Shown here piece after piece: positions 1 to 7,657 of a DNA stretch of 14,667 nucleotides. Within the stretch, counting starts at the first letter, position 1. Each line of letters begins with the position of its first letter. The position numbers and the translations under genes are program-made. Below the pieces are notes generated by a model. It had not been told where the DNA came from, made no database searches, and saw nothing but the letters and a program-made list of their open reading frames with translations. The DNA lies in assembly GCA_964548225.1 (NCBI GenBank), contig CAZJQP010000111.1:1-14667 (forward strand), written 5' to 3'. Source of the DNA: CALMEH01 sp964548225 (GTDB lineage Bacteria > Acidobacteriota > Blastocatellia > Pyrinomonadales > Pyrinomonadaceae).

Positions 1-449
1 GTTAGTTTTAAGTTTTGCGGTTTGATGTCGCGGTGAATAATCGGCGGATTAAGCGAGTGCAGATAATCGAGCGCATCAAGCAGTTGATTTGTCCATTTGA
101 GAACGTCTTTGAGCGGAAAAGGCTTTTTATCGCGCTCCAAAATCTTGTCCAAATCGTTGCCTTTAACCAATTCCATCACCAAAATCTGACAATCGGTTTC
201 GAGAAAATAACCGATGACTTTCGGCACGGCTTCGTGGTCAATCTGCGTTAGAATTTTGGCTTCGCGTTCAAAGGCGCGGCGGAAATGTTCCGAATTCTTC
301 TCCGTCAAACTCAGCAAAATCTCCTTGAGCGCAACTTTTTTGCCAAAGAGCTGATTGTCCTCAGCCTCATAAACCGCGCCCATTCCGCCTTCACCGAGTT
401 GGCGGATGATTCGATAGCGGTTTTGTAAAACTTGATTGGCGGCAAGCAT
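1..449 (-). CDS. Serine/threonine protein kinase, N-terminal part (runs off left edge)
   Basis: This is the first 149 codons of a Hanks-type Ser/Thr kinase, starting at the ATG at 449-447 and leaving the window in the catalytic loop. The translation begins MLAANQVLQNRYRIIRQLG and shows a glycine-rich loop (GEGGMGAVYEA), the ATP-binding Lys in VALKEI, the alpha-C Glu in FEREAKIL, and the HRDIKPQN catalytic loop just before the edge. These residues predict an active ATP-dependent kinase, but the DFG motif and everything after it lie outside the window. It is a close paralogue of the kinase at 5132-7492, and the start was chosen because both begin MLA-N-VL at the same distance from the glycine loop. 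An intrinsic terminator at 528-570 separates it from the gene upstream, so it probably has its own promoter between about 450 and 527. Any C-terminal sensor domain cannot be judged. Confidence 0.93.
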   Translation of the reverse strand, partial: MLAANQVLQNRYRIIRQLGEGGMGAVYEAEDNQLFGKKVALKEILLSLTEKNSEHFRRAFEREAKILTQIDHEAVPKVIGYFLETDCQILVMELVKGNDLDKILERDKKPFPLKDVLKWTNQLLDALDYLHSLNPPIIHRDIKPQNLKL

Positions 450-527
450 ATAATAGTTATGAAAAAAGCGTTTAGAAAATTAAACACCAAATTACCGAAA
501 AAGAAAAGGTTGGTATAAATTTTTCGC

Positions 528-570
528 AAAAAAAAATCAGAGTTCCAAATAAACTTGAAACTCTGATTTT
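528..570 (-). terminator. Rho-independent terminator after the TPR/TonB-C gene
   Basis: Read on the minus strand, 12-bp perfect arms (AAAATCAGAGTT at 533-544 and its complement at 559-570) enclose a 14-nt loop. A T-tract follows, seen as nine A's at 528-536 on the plus strand and partly shared with the stem base. The hairpin begins 23 nt past the stop codon of the TPR/TonB-C gene. It should end that transcript and isolate the next kinase gene. Confidence 0.8.
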
Positions 571-593
571 AGTGTTAATTCAATTTAAGGTTT

Positions 594-1667
594 TTACATT
601 CCTTTGAAATTATAAACAATAAAACCTGCTGATTTAGCGGCTTGCCCGTCTACCATTGCCGGCTTGAATTTTGATCTTCGCGCCGCGTCTTCGCTGACTC
701 CGCGCAGCATTGCCGGACCTTCAATAGCTTTTGCCGAAGTTACTTTGCCTTCTTCGTCGAGCGTAACTTGCACGGTTACTTTGCCCCAAATGTTTGATTT
801 TTGGGCAAACGAAGGATAATTCGGAACAACCAAATTAATCGCTAAATTGTTCAATGCGCCCAAATTAACCGGCTCGGACGAAGTTATTGTTGTCGGGACA
901 TTTGGTTTATTTTCCGTTGTCGTCGGTGGTTGTTCAGCGGCTTTGGCGGCGGCGATTTGGTCTTGAAGACGCTTTAAATTGTTTCGCGCTGCTTCGTTTT
1001 CGCTGTCCAATTCGAGGACTTTTTGATAATCGGCGATGGCTGTTTCGATTTTTCCGATTTCTTCATTTGCTTGAGCGCGTTTGAGATATGCCATTAATTC
1101 CTTCGGATTGAGTTCTAAGACCTTATCGTAATCGGCAATCGCCAATTCGAAATTTTTCTTCTGGAAATACGAAAATCCGCGATTCAAATAGGTTGTCGAA
1201 TCTGCCGATTTCATCTCGATAACTTTGTTGTAATCGGTAATTGCGGAATCAAATTCGCCGTTGGCAAAACTCGCATTCGCACGGCGTTGAAAATCAACTG
1301 CCGTCGGTGTCGGCACAGGTGTCGGCTGAAGTTTGACGACAGGTGTCGGCTGAGGTTTGATAACCGGGTTTTTTTGACGAATTGCGCCAACCAACTCGCT
1401 GTCCGCTCCGGTCGCCATCAATTCTTTTTCAATCTCTTCCGTGAGCGTGAATGTAATGCCGCGCACTTTAACAGCTTCCGTCAAAATCTTGTTTTTTTCA
1501 GGCAAAGTTGCTTTTTTAGACCGCAAAGCAATCAAAATATCAGCTAAACTTAACTGTCCGGGCTGTTCGGTTTGCGGAAAAACCGAAAGTGAAAATGTCA
1601 GCAATAAGACAAACGTAAAAAGGTAAAAACGCAGGGGTTTGTTTGTGGTAAATGATGCGAATTTCAT
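594..1667 (-). CDS. Secreted TPR protein with C-terminal TonB-like domain
   Basis: A 357-residue exported protein. Residues 1-31 form a signal peptide (basic start, hydrophobic LFTFVLLLTFSLSVF, then Q). Residues 35-98 form a small helical domain that I cannot name. Residues 101-123 are a Pro/Thr/Val linker. Three TPR units follow at about 124-157, 158-191 and 192-225, with the usual A-Y-NRG and A-ADY-KVLEL-P signatures. After a short coiled and low-complexity stretch, residues 275-355 match the TonB C-terminal fold (VTVQVTLDEEGKVTSAKAIEGP, then a K-F-PA core). In this family the TonB-C domain often occurs without an ExbB-driven transmembrane helix, so true TonB energy transduction is unlikely; a periplasmic scaffold or protein-protein interaction role is more plausible. 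It lies 69 nt after the pseudokinase stop codon and is likely co-transcribed with it. No good Shine-Dalgarno is visible before the ATG. Confidence 0.88.
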   Translation of the reverse strand: MKFASFTTNKPLRFYLFTFVLLLTFSLSVFPQTEQPGQLSLADILIALRSKKATLPEKNKILTEAVKVRGITFTLTEEIEKELMATGADSELVGAIRQKNPVIKPQPTPVVKLQPTPVPTPTAVDFQRRANASFANGEFDSAITDYNKVIEMKSADSTTYLNRGFSYFQKKNFELAIADYDKVLELNPKELMAYLKRAQANEEIGKIETAIADYQKVLELDSENEAARNNLKRLQDQIAAAKAAEQPPTTTENKPNVPTTITSSEPVNLGALNNLAINLVVPNYPSFAQKSNIWGKVTVQVTLDEEGKVTSAKAIEGPAMLRGVSEDAARRSKFKPAMVDGQAAKSAGFIVYNFKGM

Positions 1668-1736
1668 AGGATTATTGTGGATTTTGGTCTTTAGTCTTTA
1701 GGTCTTTGATTTAATCGAATACTAGAAATCAATAAA

Positions 1737-3482
1737 TCAATTATCGTTAATTAAATCTTCAACCGTTACAGGTTTCTTTTGCGGCTCGGGCGTTTTTGCC
1801 GTTGCTACTGTCGGTTTTTTAACTTCGGGCGTAGATTTGGGTGTTGCGGTTGCCGTCGCGGTCGGTTTGGTTTTCACCGTCGGCGCAGTTGTCATCGAAG
1901 TTTGAACAACTTGCGACGAATCGGAAGACACGGGCGATGAATTCGTTTCCGGCACAGTTTCCTTAACCGTTTGCGTTTCGGTCGGCATTGCGGCGGTTTC
2001 GACTTTCATTGACGGTGCATTTTGTTCGGTTGTCGAACTTGCCTGATTTATTTCGGCAGGTTTTGCCGACGTGAAAAACCAAATTGCGACTGCCGCGCAA
2101 ATCAAAACGATGAATGCGCCTGCCGCCATTGCCATTGTTTTGGAACTTTTCTGCGGCTCGGCAAATGATTCCATAAAATCGCCTGATGAAACAATCGGCG
2201 CGATTATTCCGGCAGATTTTCCTTCGCTTACAGTTTCAGAGAAAAATTCTTCTTTCCGTTCGATTATCGGCGTTGCTTCTTCGATAAATTCAGGAAAATC
2301 TTCTTCAATTTCTTGCGCTTCTTCAACTACTTGCGCCTCAAATCTTAATTTTTCGGCTTCGGCTTGGAGTTTTTGCTGTTCGAGAAGTTCTGCTTGCCGT
2401 CTGTTTTCGGCTTCGACTTTCAAACGTTCTTGCTCAACTAATCGTCTTTCTTCTTCGAGGCGTTTTTGTTCGGCTTCGATTTTCAATTTCTCTTGCTCGA
2501 TGCGTTGGCGTTCGGCTTCTAAATTGTTTTGAGCAACCGCAATCGGAATATCCAAAACTTCTTCTTCCGGCTCATTTACTGCTGAAAGTTCGCGTTCCTG
2601 CAAGCGCACAAAAGCCGTCCGCCAAACTTGACGCATAATCCCCGCCGAATGGAAACGATTCTCGCGGCGGATTTCCAAAGCCTTCATCAAAACATCGGAA
2701 ACTTCTTTCGGAACTAACGGATTCAATTCGTTCGGCGATTTCAGAGGATCAGCGTTTCCTTCTAAAATCTCAATCGAACGCTCCAGTGCATCAATCGGCA
2801 TTTGCGCCGTCAAAAGATGATAGAGCGTTGCACCGAGTGCATAAATATCACTCGAAACATCAGCCGCTTTTTCCAAATTTTTCTGCGCGTTTTCATCGTA
2901 GCTGTTTAATATCAGATTTTGTGAAGCCACATCCAACCCGCTCCAAATTTGTTCGAGCGGCAGATAGTTCAATTTGCCGGAATTAACTTCTTCCGACAAA
3001 CTCGACACAATTAATTTTATTTCACCCGTGGGCGTTAATTTGAGATTTTCGGGCTTGATGTTTCGATGCACGAGCGGCGGAGCAAAATGGTGTAGGTAAC
3101 TGAGCGCATCAAGCAATCTGTCCGTCCAATTTGAAACTTCCATAAGCGGAAAAGGTTTTTTCCCGCGCTTGAGCATTTCGCTTAGAAAACTTCCGGCGGC
3201 AAATTCGGAAACCAGATAGTTTGCGTCAACTTCCGAAAACCATCCGTGAATTTTCAAAATTGACGGATGCTGAATACGCATCAGAGTTTTTGCTTCATCA
3301 GAAAACGATTCTTTGAGCAATTCGGTTTGCGCGGCGGTCATAACCTTTTTTACTCCGAACGGAAATTGTTTGAGAATTACGTTAGTTTGATGAACGTCAT
3401 CATAAGCCTCGAAAACCCCTGCTGAAAGCGGTTGAATGACACGAAAACGTCCTTGTTGCAGTATTTGATTTGTTGTTAGCAT
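1737..3482 (-). CDS. Transmembrane pseudokinase (Hanks-type fold, catalytic motifs lost)
   Basis: A 581-residue protein read from the ATG at 3482-3480. That start matches the MLA/MLT-N-L openings of the two paralogues; a GTG at 3521 would add 13 residues with no homologous counterpart. Residues about 15-285 follow the neighbouring kinases closely, but the glycine loop is shortened (PLSAGVFEAY), HRD has become HRN (Asn141) and DFG has become VSS (159-161). The ATP-contacting Lys38, alpha-C Glu63, Lys143 and Asn146 remain, as do the PLEQ segment (175-178) and the F-helix Asp212. Phosphotransfer is therefore unlikely; nucleotide binding or an allosteric/scaffold role is possible. Residues 321-390 form a highly charged E/K/R/Q coiled coil, 450-472 a transmembrane helix, and 473-581 a Thr/Pro/Ala/Lys-rich tail that should be extracytoplasmic. 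It probably pairs with the TPR/TonB-C protein downstream. Confidence 0.9.
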   Translation of the reverse strand: MLTTNQILQQGRFRVIQPLSAGVFEAYDDVHQTNVILKQFPFGVKKVMTAAQTELLKESFSDEAKTLMRIQHPSILKIHGWFSEVDANYLVSEFAAGSFLSEMLKRGKKPFPLMEVSNWTDRLLDALSYLHHFAPPLVHRNIKPENLKLTPTGEIKLIVSSLSEEVNSGKLNYLPLEQIWSGLDVASQNLILNSYDENAQKNLEKAADVSSDIYALGATLYHLLTAQMPIDALERSIEILEGNADPLKSPNELNPLVPKEVSDVLMKALEIRRENRFHSAGIMRQVWRTAFVRLQERELSAVNEPEEEVLDIPIAVAQNNLEAERQRIEQEKLKIEAEQKRLEEERRLVEQERLKVEAENRRQAELLEQQKLQAEAEKLRFEAQVVEEAQEIEEDFPEFIEEATPIIERKEEFFSETVSEGKSAGIIAPIVSSGDFMESFAEPQKSSKTMAMAAGAFIVLICAAVAIWFFTSAKPAEINQASSTTEQNAPSMKVETAAMPTETQTVKETVPETNSSPVSSDSSQVVQTSMTTAPTVKTKPTATATATPKSTPEVKKPTVATAKTPEPQKKPVTVEDLINDN

Positions 3483-3621
3483 ATGGAGATTTGGAGTGCG
3501 CGTGGCAAAGTAGCCAACCACATTATAACTTTTTCTTGTAAAAAATGGAAGAGGTTTGTTGCTAAAATTTTAACAGTGTTTTTAGTGATATTTTAACTTG
3601 AAAATAAGGAAAAGCGCACGA

Positions 3622-3752
3622 NNNNNNNNNNTTTTTTTTTTTTTTTTAAAAAATTTAACCTTTTTTTTTTTTTAATTTTTAATTTAAAAATAGTAAGTGG
3701 TGAAAAAATGAGTGGTGTGTTGCGCCCGCTTTTCTGTGTGTGGTTTTTTGCT
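3622..3752. other. Assembly gap (10 N) and flanking low-complexity sequence
   Basis: Ten Ns occupy 3622-3631. A run of 16 T (3632-3647), A/T-only stretches and a further 13-T run (3661-3673) follow. A short sequence of ordinary composition then leads to the stop codon of the TPR gene at 3753. A fixed block of 10 Ns usually marks a scaffold join of unknown length, and the homopolymers suggest a poorly resolved contig end. No gene or clear terminator can be supported here. Confidence 0.9.
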
Positions 3753-5108
3753 TTAATAATTTCCTTTTTGCTTTTGAATTACGCGATCATAGTTTTCCTT
3801 TGACTTCGTGTAATTCGGGTTTAGCTGATAGGCTTTTCGATAATCATTTGCCGCCTGTTTCAAATTGCCCAAAGCTTCATAAGAAATACCGCGGGCATTA
3901 TAAGGAAGATACGCCTTCGGATCGTTTTCGCCGAACAACTGAATAGCTTTCGTATATTCCGTAATTGCCAAATTATCGCGGTCTGTATTTGAATAAATCA
4001 ATCCGCGATAAACATATGAGTTAGTAAAATCCGGATAAATTGAGATGGACTTATTAAAATCCGGCATCGCCGCAGTATAGTTTCTGGCACTAAAATAAAT
4101 CGCGCCGCGCTTGTAATAAGCCAAACTGAAACTGGGAAATTCATTAATTGTCGAAGTGCAAGCTCTGATTCCGGGATTTGGGTCATTACTGTTTGAATCA
4201 AAATTCATACATTTCATATAATCTTCTTTATTCAAATCCGGATTCAACCTGATTGCCGTTTCATAGTCTTCATACGCTTTGGTAACTTCGCCTTTGAAAT
4301 GATAGATAAAACCTCGTCTAACATACACTCGTGCATCGCGTGGGTTGAGTTGAATCGCTTTGTTGTAATTTATTAAAGCGTTATCAAAATCGGTTTCGTC
4401 ATAATAATCATCACCGAGTTCGCCATAATAGTCAGCATCGTTGGAGTTATTGTTGCTGTTATTGTTATTGCTGTTTGAATTTATATCGCCCGCGCCGCTT
4501 CCGCCGCCGTTTAAATCGTATTCACTTTCAACGCGGTCTAAATTGTTTTGCGCCAATTCATAACCCGGCTGAATTCTTAATGCCGTGCGATAATCGTTTG
4601 CCGCAAGTTGGTAATTGCCGTTATATTCGTAGGCAAGTCCACGATTGTTATAAGCGTCCGCAGTTGATTTGTATTGAATTGATTTTGTGTAATCGTCAAT
4701 CGCGCCTTCATAATTCTCGATGTATAAATAAGCCAAACCGCGATTGTAATAAGCATCTGCGGCACGCGCGTTAAGCCGGATCGCCGCCGTAAAATTCGTA
4801 ACCGCTTTTTGATAATCTTGCTCATCCAAAGCCGTCAAACCTTGGCTGAAATAATAATCGTAAGTTTTCGCCGTGCCAACGGGTTTTCGCGTTGTCGTGC
4901 GGCGCGTGGTGGTTGACGAAGTAACCGTCGGTTTTTTCACGACAGGTTTTTTCACAACCGGCTTTTTAGTAGTCGTTGTTTTGGTTGTGGTGCGGGTAGT
5001 CGGCGTAATTCTGCCGGTTCCGCCTTGCGCTAAAACGGAATTTGCCGAAAAAATGAGCGAGAATGCAATCACACTCAAATTACCGATATTTTTTAACTTG
5101 TTTTTCAT
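3753..5108 (-). CDS. Secreted multi-TPR protein
   Basis: A 451-residue exported protein. Residues 1-27 are a signal peptide with an AxA-like end (SVLA, then QGG). Residues 30-78 are Thr/Lys/Pro/Arg-rich and contain a short internal repeat (KKPVV twice, then KKPTV), typical of a wall-spanning or peptidoglycan-proximal linker. Three TPRs follow at about 82-183. A Gly then Asn/Ser low-complexity linker (201-224) leads to about six more TPR-like units (225-434). One of these, around 293-326, is degenerate and carries two Cys (300 and 317) that could form a disulfide. The role is probably protein-protein scaffolding outside the cytoplasm. It lies 23 nt downstream of the FGE-domain kinase and has a strong Shine-Dalgarno in that gap, so the two are very likely one operon. 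A Thr-rich secreted partner could be bound by the kinase's outer domain, but this is inference. Confidence 0.92.
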   Translation of the reverse strand: MKNKLKNIGNLSVIAFSLIFSANSVLAQGGTGRITPTTRTTTKTTTTKKPVVKKPVVKKPTVTSSTTTRRTTTRKPVGTAKTYDYYFSQGLTALDEQDYQKAVTNFTAAIRLNARAADAYYNRGLAYLYIENYEGAIDDYTKSIQYKSTADAYNNRGLAYEYNGNYQLAANDYRTALRIQPGYELAQNNLDRVESEYDLNGGGSGAGDINSNSNNNNSNNNSNDADYYGELGDDYYDETDFDNALINYNKAIQLNPRDARVYVRRGFIYHFKGEVTKAYEDYETAIRLNPDLNKEDYMKCMNFDSNSNDPNPGIRACTSTINEFPSFSLAYYKRGAIYFSARNYTAAMPDFNKSISIYPDFTNSYVYRGLIYSNTDRDNLAITEYTKAIQLFGENDPKAYLPYNARGISYEALGNLKQAANDYRKAYQLNPNYTKSKENYDRVIQKQKGNY

Positions 5109-5118
5109 ATAAATCTGT

Positions 5119-5128
5119 TCTCCTTTCT
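5119..5128 (-). promoter_or_regulatory. Ribosome binding site of the TPR gene
   Basis: The minus strand reads AGAAAGGAGA, with the AGGAG core at 5124-5120, 11 nt before the ATG at 5108. It lies wholly within the 23-nt gap after the kinase stop codon. This fixes the start of the TPR gene and supports translation from a shared mRNA. Confidence 0.75.
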
Positions 5129-5131
5129 AAT

Positions 5132-7492
5132 TTACTCAATATCTTTGACACATCGGAAACTCGTTTGGGCGTATGTTTCCGCGCCTTGCGCGAGCCAACC
5201 CGTGCGATAAGTCGTTGTGGCAAATTTATCAGCCGATTCGTAACTTCCGCCGCGAAGCACTCGAACATCGCCTTTCGGCACGTCTGTCGGTAATTTTCCG
5301 TTCGGATAAGCGACAAATTCGCTCGAAGTCCATTCCCAAGCGTTTCCGACCATATCATATATACCGAACGGTGAAACACCGCTAAACTTGCCGACTTCCG
5401 TAAAATCTTTTCCTTCGCCGTGTGCGTTTGCCTTACCTTTTTCCCAAGTGTTGCCCCACGGATGAACCCGTTTGTCCGTTCCGCGTGCCGCAAATTCCCA
5501 TTCTTCTTCAGTCGGCAAACGCTTGTTCACAAAAGTTGAATATGTAACCGCCTGTCCGAAGTTCACACCGACGACAGGAAATTTTTCTGTGCCTGCGGGA
5601 AATTTTCCGTCCTTCCAAATTGATGGCGGGGTGCATTTTCCGGCGGTAACACATTTAGCGTAATCTTCGCGCGTAACTTCATATTTATCCATAAAAAACG
5701 ATTTGACCGTTTTTTTATGAGCGGGCATTTCAGCAAGATCGCCTTTGTCCGTTCCCATCGTAAATTCCCCGCCTTTAACAAAAACCATTCCGTCCGGTGC
5801 AGTCGGCGTTTTGTCCGTATTCGTGTCCGAATTTGTTCCCGGACTGTTTGTCGGCGTTTTATTATCACCGCCATTATTGATAATCGGGTCATCAGACTTC
5901 ATCAGATACATTATGCCGAACGCGCCGCCGCCAAGCAGAAGCAAAACACCTAAAATCGGAACAATTAAAAAAGCCTTGGACGTTTTTTTCGTATGATTAT
6001 CCGTTAAACTCGAAGATGTGATTACTTTATTCGGACTCGTATTGCTGTCCGCCAAAAGCGAAGCCACCGCATCTTGACTCGGACTCATAACCGTCGGCGT
6101 GGAAGGCGGAAAAATGTTCTCCGCCGAATTTGATGCCGGATTGCTCATTATGGTTTGTTGCGGTGTTTCCACCTTTCCGGCAAATTGAGTCGGCTGGTCA
6201 AACGGCGAAGCGGGCGGCGTTTCCTTCGGCAACGGCGTTGGCGGCAAAGAAGTTTCAGGAAAATAATTTTCTTTGATGAGCGGCAAGGTTGCGCCCAAAT
6301 CTCTGCCTTGACTGTCGAGCAAACGTTTTTCGGCTTCGGCGGCTTGCTGTTCGGCAATCTTGCGTTTCGTTTCCGCTTCTTCAAGCATTTTGCGGTTAAT
6401 TTCCGCTTGTTTAAGCTGTTGTTCTTCGATTCGCCGACGGTCTTCTTCCATTCGGCGGCGTTCTTCTTCGATTTTTTGCTGTTCCGCTATTAACTCGGCG
6501 CGTTTGCGTTCTTGTTCGGCAGAAACCCCGGCAAATTTCGATTGCTCTTCACGTTTGCGCTCGTTATCGAGTGCAGTTTGCAAAGCCGAAAGCATCTGAT
6601 CTGCTGTCGCAAAACGATTTTCATACTCAATTTCCATTGCCTTCATAATCCAATCGGCAACTTCTTTCGGAATTTCGGGATTTAAGACGCTCGGATATTC
6701 AAGCGGATCGGGTTTGCCGCCCCAAATTTCTAGAGCGCGTTTGAGCGCATCAATCGGCAATTTGTTTGTCAAAAGATGATAAATCGTTGCGCCTAAAGCA
6801 TATAAATCGCTTCGCGCATCAGCATTGTGGCTCATTGCGCGGGTAGATTTTTCATCGTGGCGTTGCGTAATAACTTCTTGAAATGTCGGATCAAGAACGC
6901 GCAAAATTTGTTCGAGCGGCGAATAGTTGAGGGTTGCCGCAACAAAAGTTTGATTTGAAACGGTTTCCGCCGCGGCGGCAGAATCTTTGCCTTTGGCAAT
7001 GCCGAAATCGAGCAATTTTATCTTGCCGCGCGAAGTCAATTTCAAATTTTGCGGCTTAATATCCCGGTGAATCACAGGCGGATTCAAGGTGTGCAAATAA
7101 TCGAGCGCATCGAGAAGTTGAGATGTCCAATGAAGAACATTTGCCAACGGAAATGCGGCTTGGCGGCGTTCGAGCAACGATGCAAGGTCTTCGCCGTCAA
7201 CGAGTTCCATCACAAGATATTGACGGTCGGTTTCAACAAAATAATCACGAACGTGCGGAAATGCTTCGTGTTTCACCATTGCCAAAATTTTCGCCTCGCG
7301 CTCAAATGCGCCGCGAACCATCTGTTGTTGTTTCGGAGTTGTAACTTTGGTTAAATCAACCAAAATCTCTTTGAGCGCAACAGTCGTGTCAAAAACATTG
7401 TCGTAAGCCTCATAAACCGCGCCCATTCCGCCGCGCCCGAGTTGACTTTTGATTTGATACCGTCCGCGCAGGACTTCATTTATTGCCAGCAT
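5132..7492 (-). CDS. Transmembrane Ser/Thr protein kinase with FGE-sulfatase-fold sensor domain
   Basis: A 786-residue membrane kinase. Residues 11-300 are a complete Hanks-type domain: GRGGMGAVYEA loop (19-29), Lys41, alpha-C Glu65, HRDIKPQN (142-149), DFG (162-164), PLEQ (192-195 in place of APE) and F-helix Asp229. It should be catalytically active in the cytoplasm. Residues 310-392 form a charged coiled coil and 410-500 a Pro/Ser/Thr-rich linker. A transmembrane helix lies at about 507-530 (FLIVPILGVLLLLGGGAFGI). Residues 565-785 match the formylglycine-generating-enzyme/sulfatase-modifying fold (MVFVKGGEFTMG, RLPTEEEWEFAARG, YDMVGNAWEWTSS, VLRGGS) and should be extracytoplasmic. The Cys pair of true FGE, expected after RGGS and before the YR motif, is absent, so this is a binding or sensing module rather than a Cys-oxidising enzyme. 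Cys614 and Cys620 may form a disulfide. It leads an operon with the TPR gene. It diverges from msrP across 165 bp. Confidence 0.95.
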   Translation of the reverse strand: MLAINEVLRGRYQIKSQLGRGGMGAVYEAYDNVFDTTVALKEILVDLTKVTTPKQQQMVRGAFEREAKILAMVKHEAFPHVRDYFVETDRQYLVMELVDGEDLASLLERRQAAFPLANVLHWTSQLLDALDYLHTLNPPVIHRDIKPQNLKLTSRGKIKLLDFGIAKGKDSAAAAETVSNQTFVAATLNYSPLEQILRVLDPTFQEVITQRHDEKSTRAMSHNADARSDLYALGATIYHLLTNKLPIDALKRALEIWGGKPDPLEYPSVLNPEIPKEVADWIMKAMEIEYENRFATADQMLSALQTALDNERKREEQSKFAGVSAEQERKRAELIAEQQKIEEERRRMEEDRRRIEEQQLKQAEINRKMLEEAETKRKIAEQQAAEAEKRLLDSQGRDLGATLPLIKENYFPETSLPPTPLPKETPPASPFDQPTQFAGKVETPQQTIMSNPASNSAENIFPPSTPTVMSPSQDAVASLLADSNTSPNKVITSSSLTDNHTKKTSKAFLIVPILGVLLLLGGGAFGIMYLMKSDDPIINNGGDNKTPTNSPGTNSDTNTDKTPTAPDGMVFVKGGEFTMGTDKGDLAEMPAHKKTVKSFFMDKYEVTREDYAKCVTAGKCTPPSIWKDGKFPAGTEKFPVVGVNFGQAVTYSTFVNKRLPTEEEWEFAARGTDKRVHPWGNTWEKGKANAHGEGKDFTEVGKFSGVSPFGIYDMVGNAWEWTSSEFVAYPNGKLPTDVPKGDVRVLRGGSYESADKFATTTYRTGWLAQGAETYAQTSFRCVKDIE

Positions 7493-7657
7493 ATCGTAAG
7501 TAAAAAAGTAATAAAATCGAAAAACTTTTTCGCAAATTATAACCGATTTCCACGAAAATAGAAAAAAAAATCAAGGTGTTCAGGAATAATTTTTGGAAAG
7601 TTTAGGATTTATTTGTCAAGGTGAAACTATTTTTCGGGTAAAATCGAATTATTAAAT
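7493..7657. promoter_or_regulatory. Divergent intergenic region between the FGE-domain kinase and msrP
   Basis: This 165-bp AT-rich spacer must hold the promoters of the kinase operon (leftward) and msrPQ (rightward). I see A/T tracts but no promoter with both good boxes and good spacing, and no convincing operator palindrome. Confidence 0.5.

Noticed and set aside
15..251. Plus-strand ORF of 78 codons near the left edge
   Set aside because: It lies opposite the kinase coding frame, whose HRDIKPQN and other motifs are unmistakable on the minus strand.
311..529. Minus-strand ORF of 72 codons overlapping the kinase start
   Set aside because: It is a different frame over the kinase N-terminus and its low-complexity leader, with no recognisable features.
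3483..3521. GTG-initiated extension of the pseudokinase
   Set aside because: The extra 13 residues have no counterpart in the two paralogous kinases, which start with an equivalent MLx-N-L.
4440..4500. Asn/Ser codon microsatellite in the TPR gene as a phase-variation tract
   Set aside because: The units are in-frame triplets, so slippage would change linker length rather than switch the gene on or off.
5132..5810. Diversity-generating retroelement variable protein (kinase with C-terminal FGE/lectin-like fold)
   Set aside because: No reverse transcriptase, template repeat or near-repeat of the C-terminal coding sequence is visible in the window.
7613..7644. msrP promoter TTGTCA / TAAAAT
   Set aside because: The boxes look reasonable, but the 20-bp spacer is too long for a standard sigma-70 promoter.
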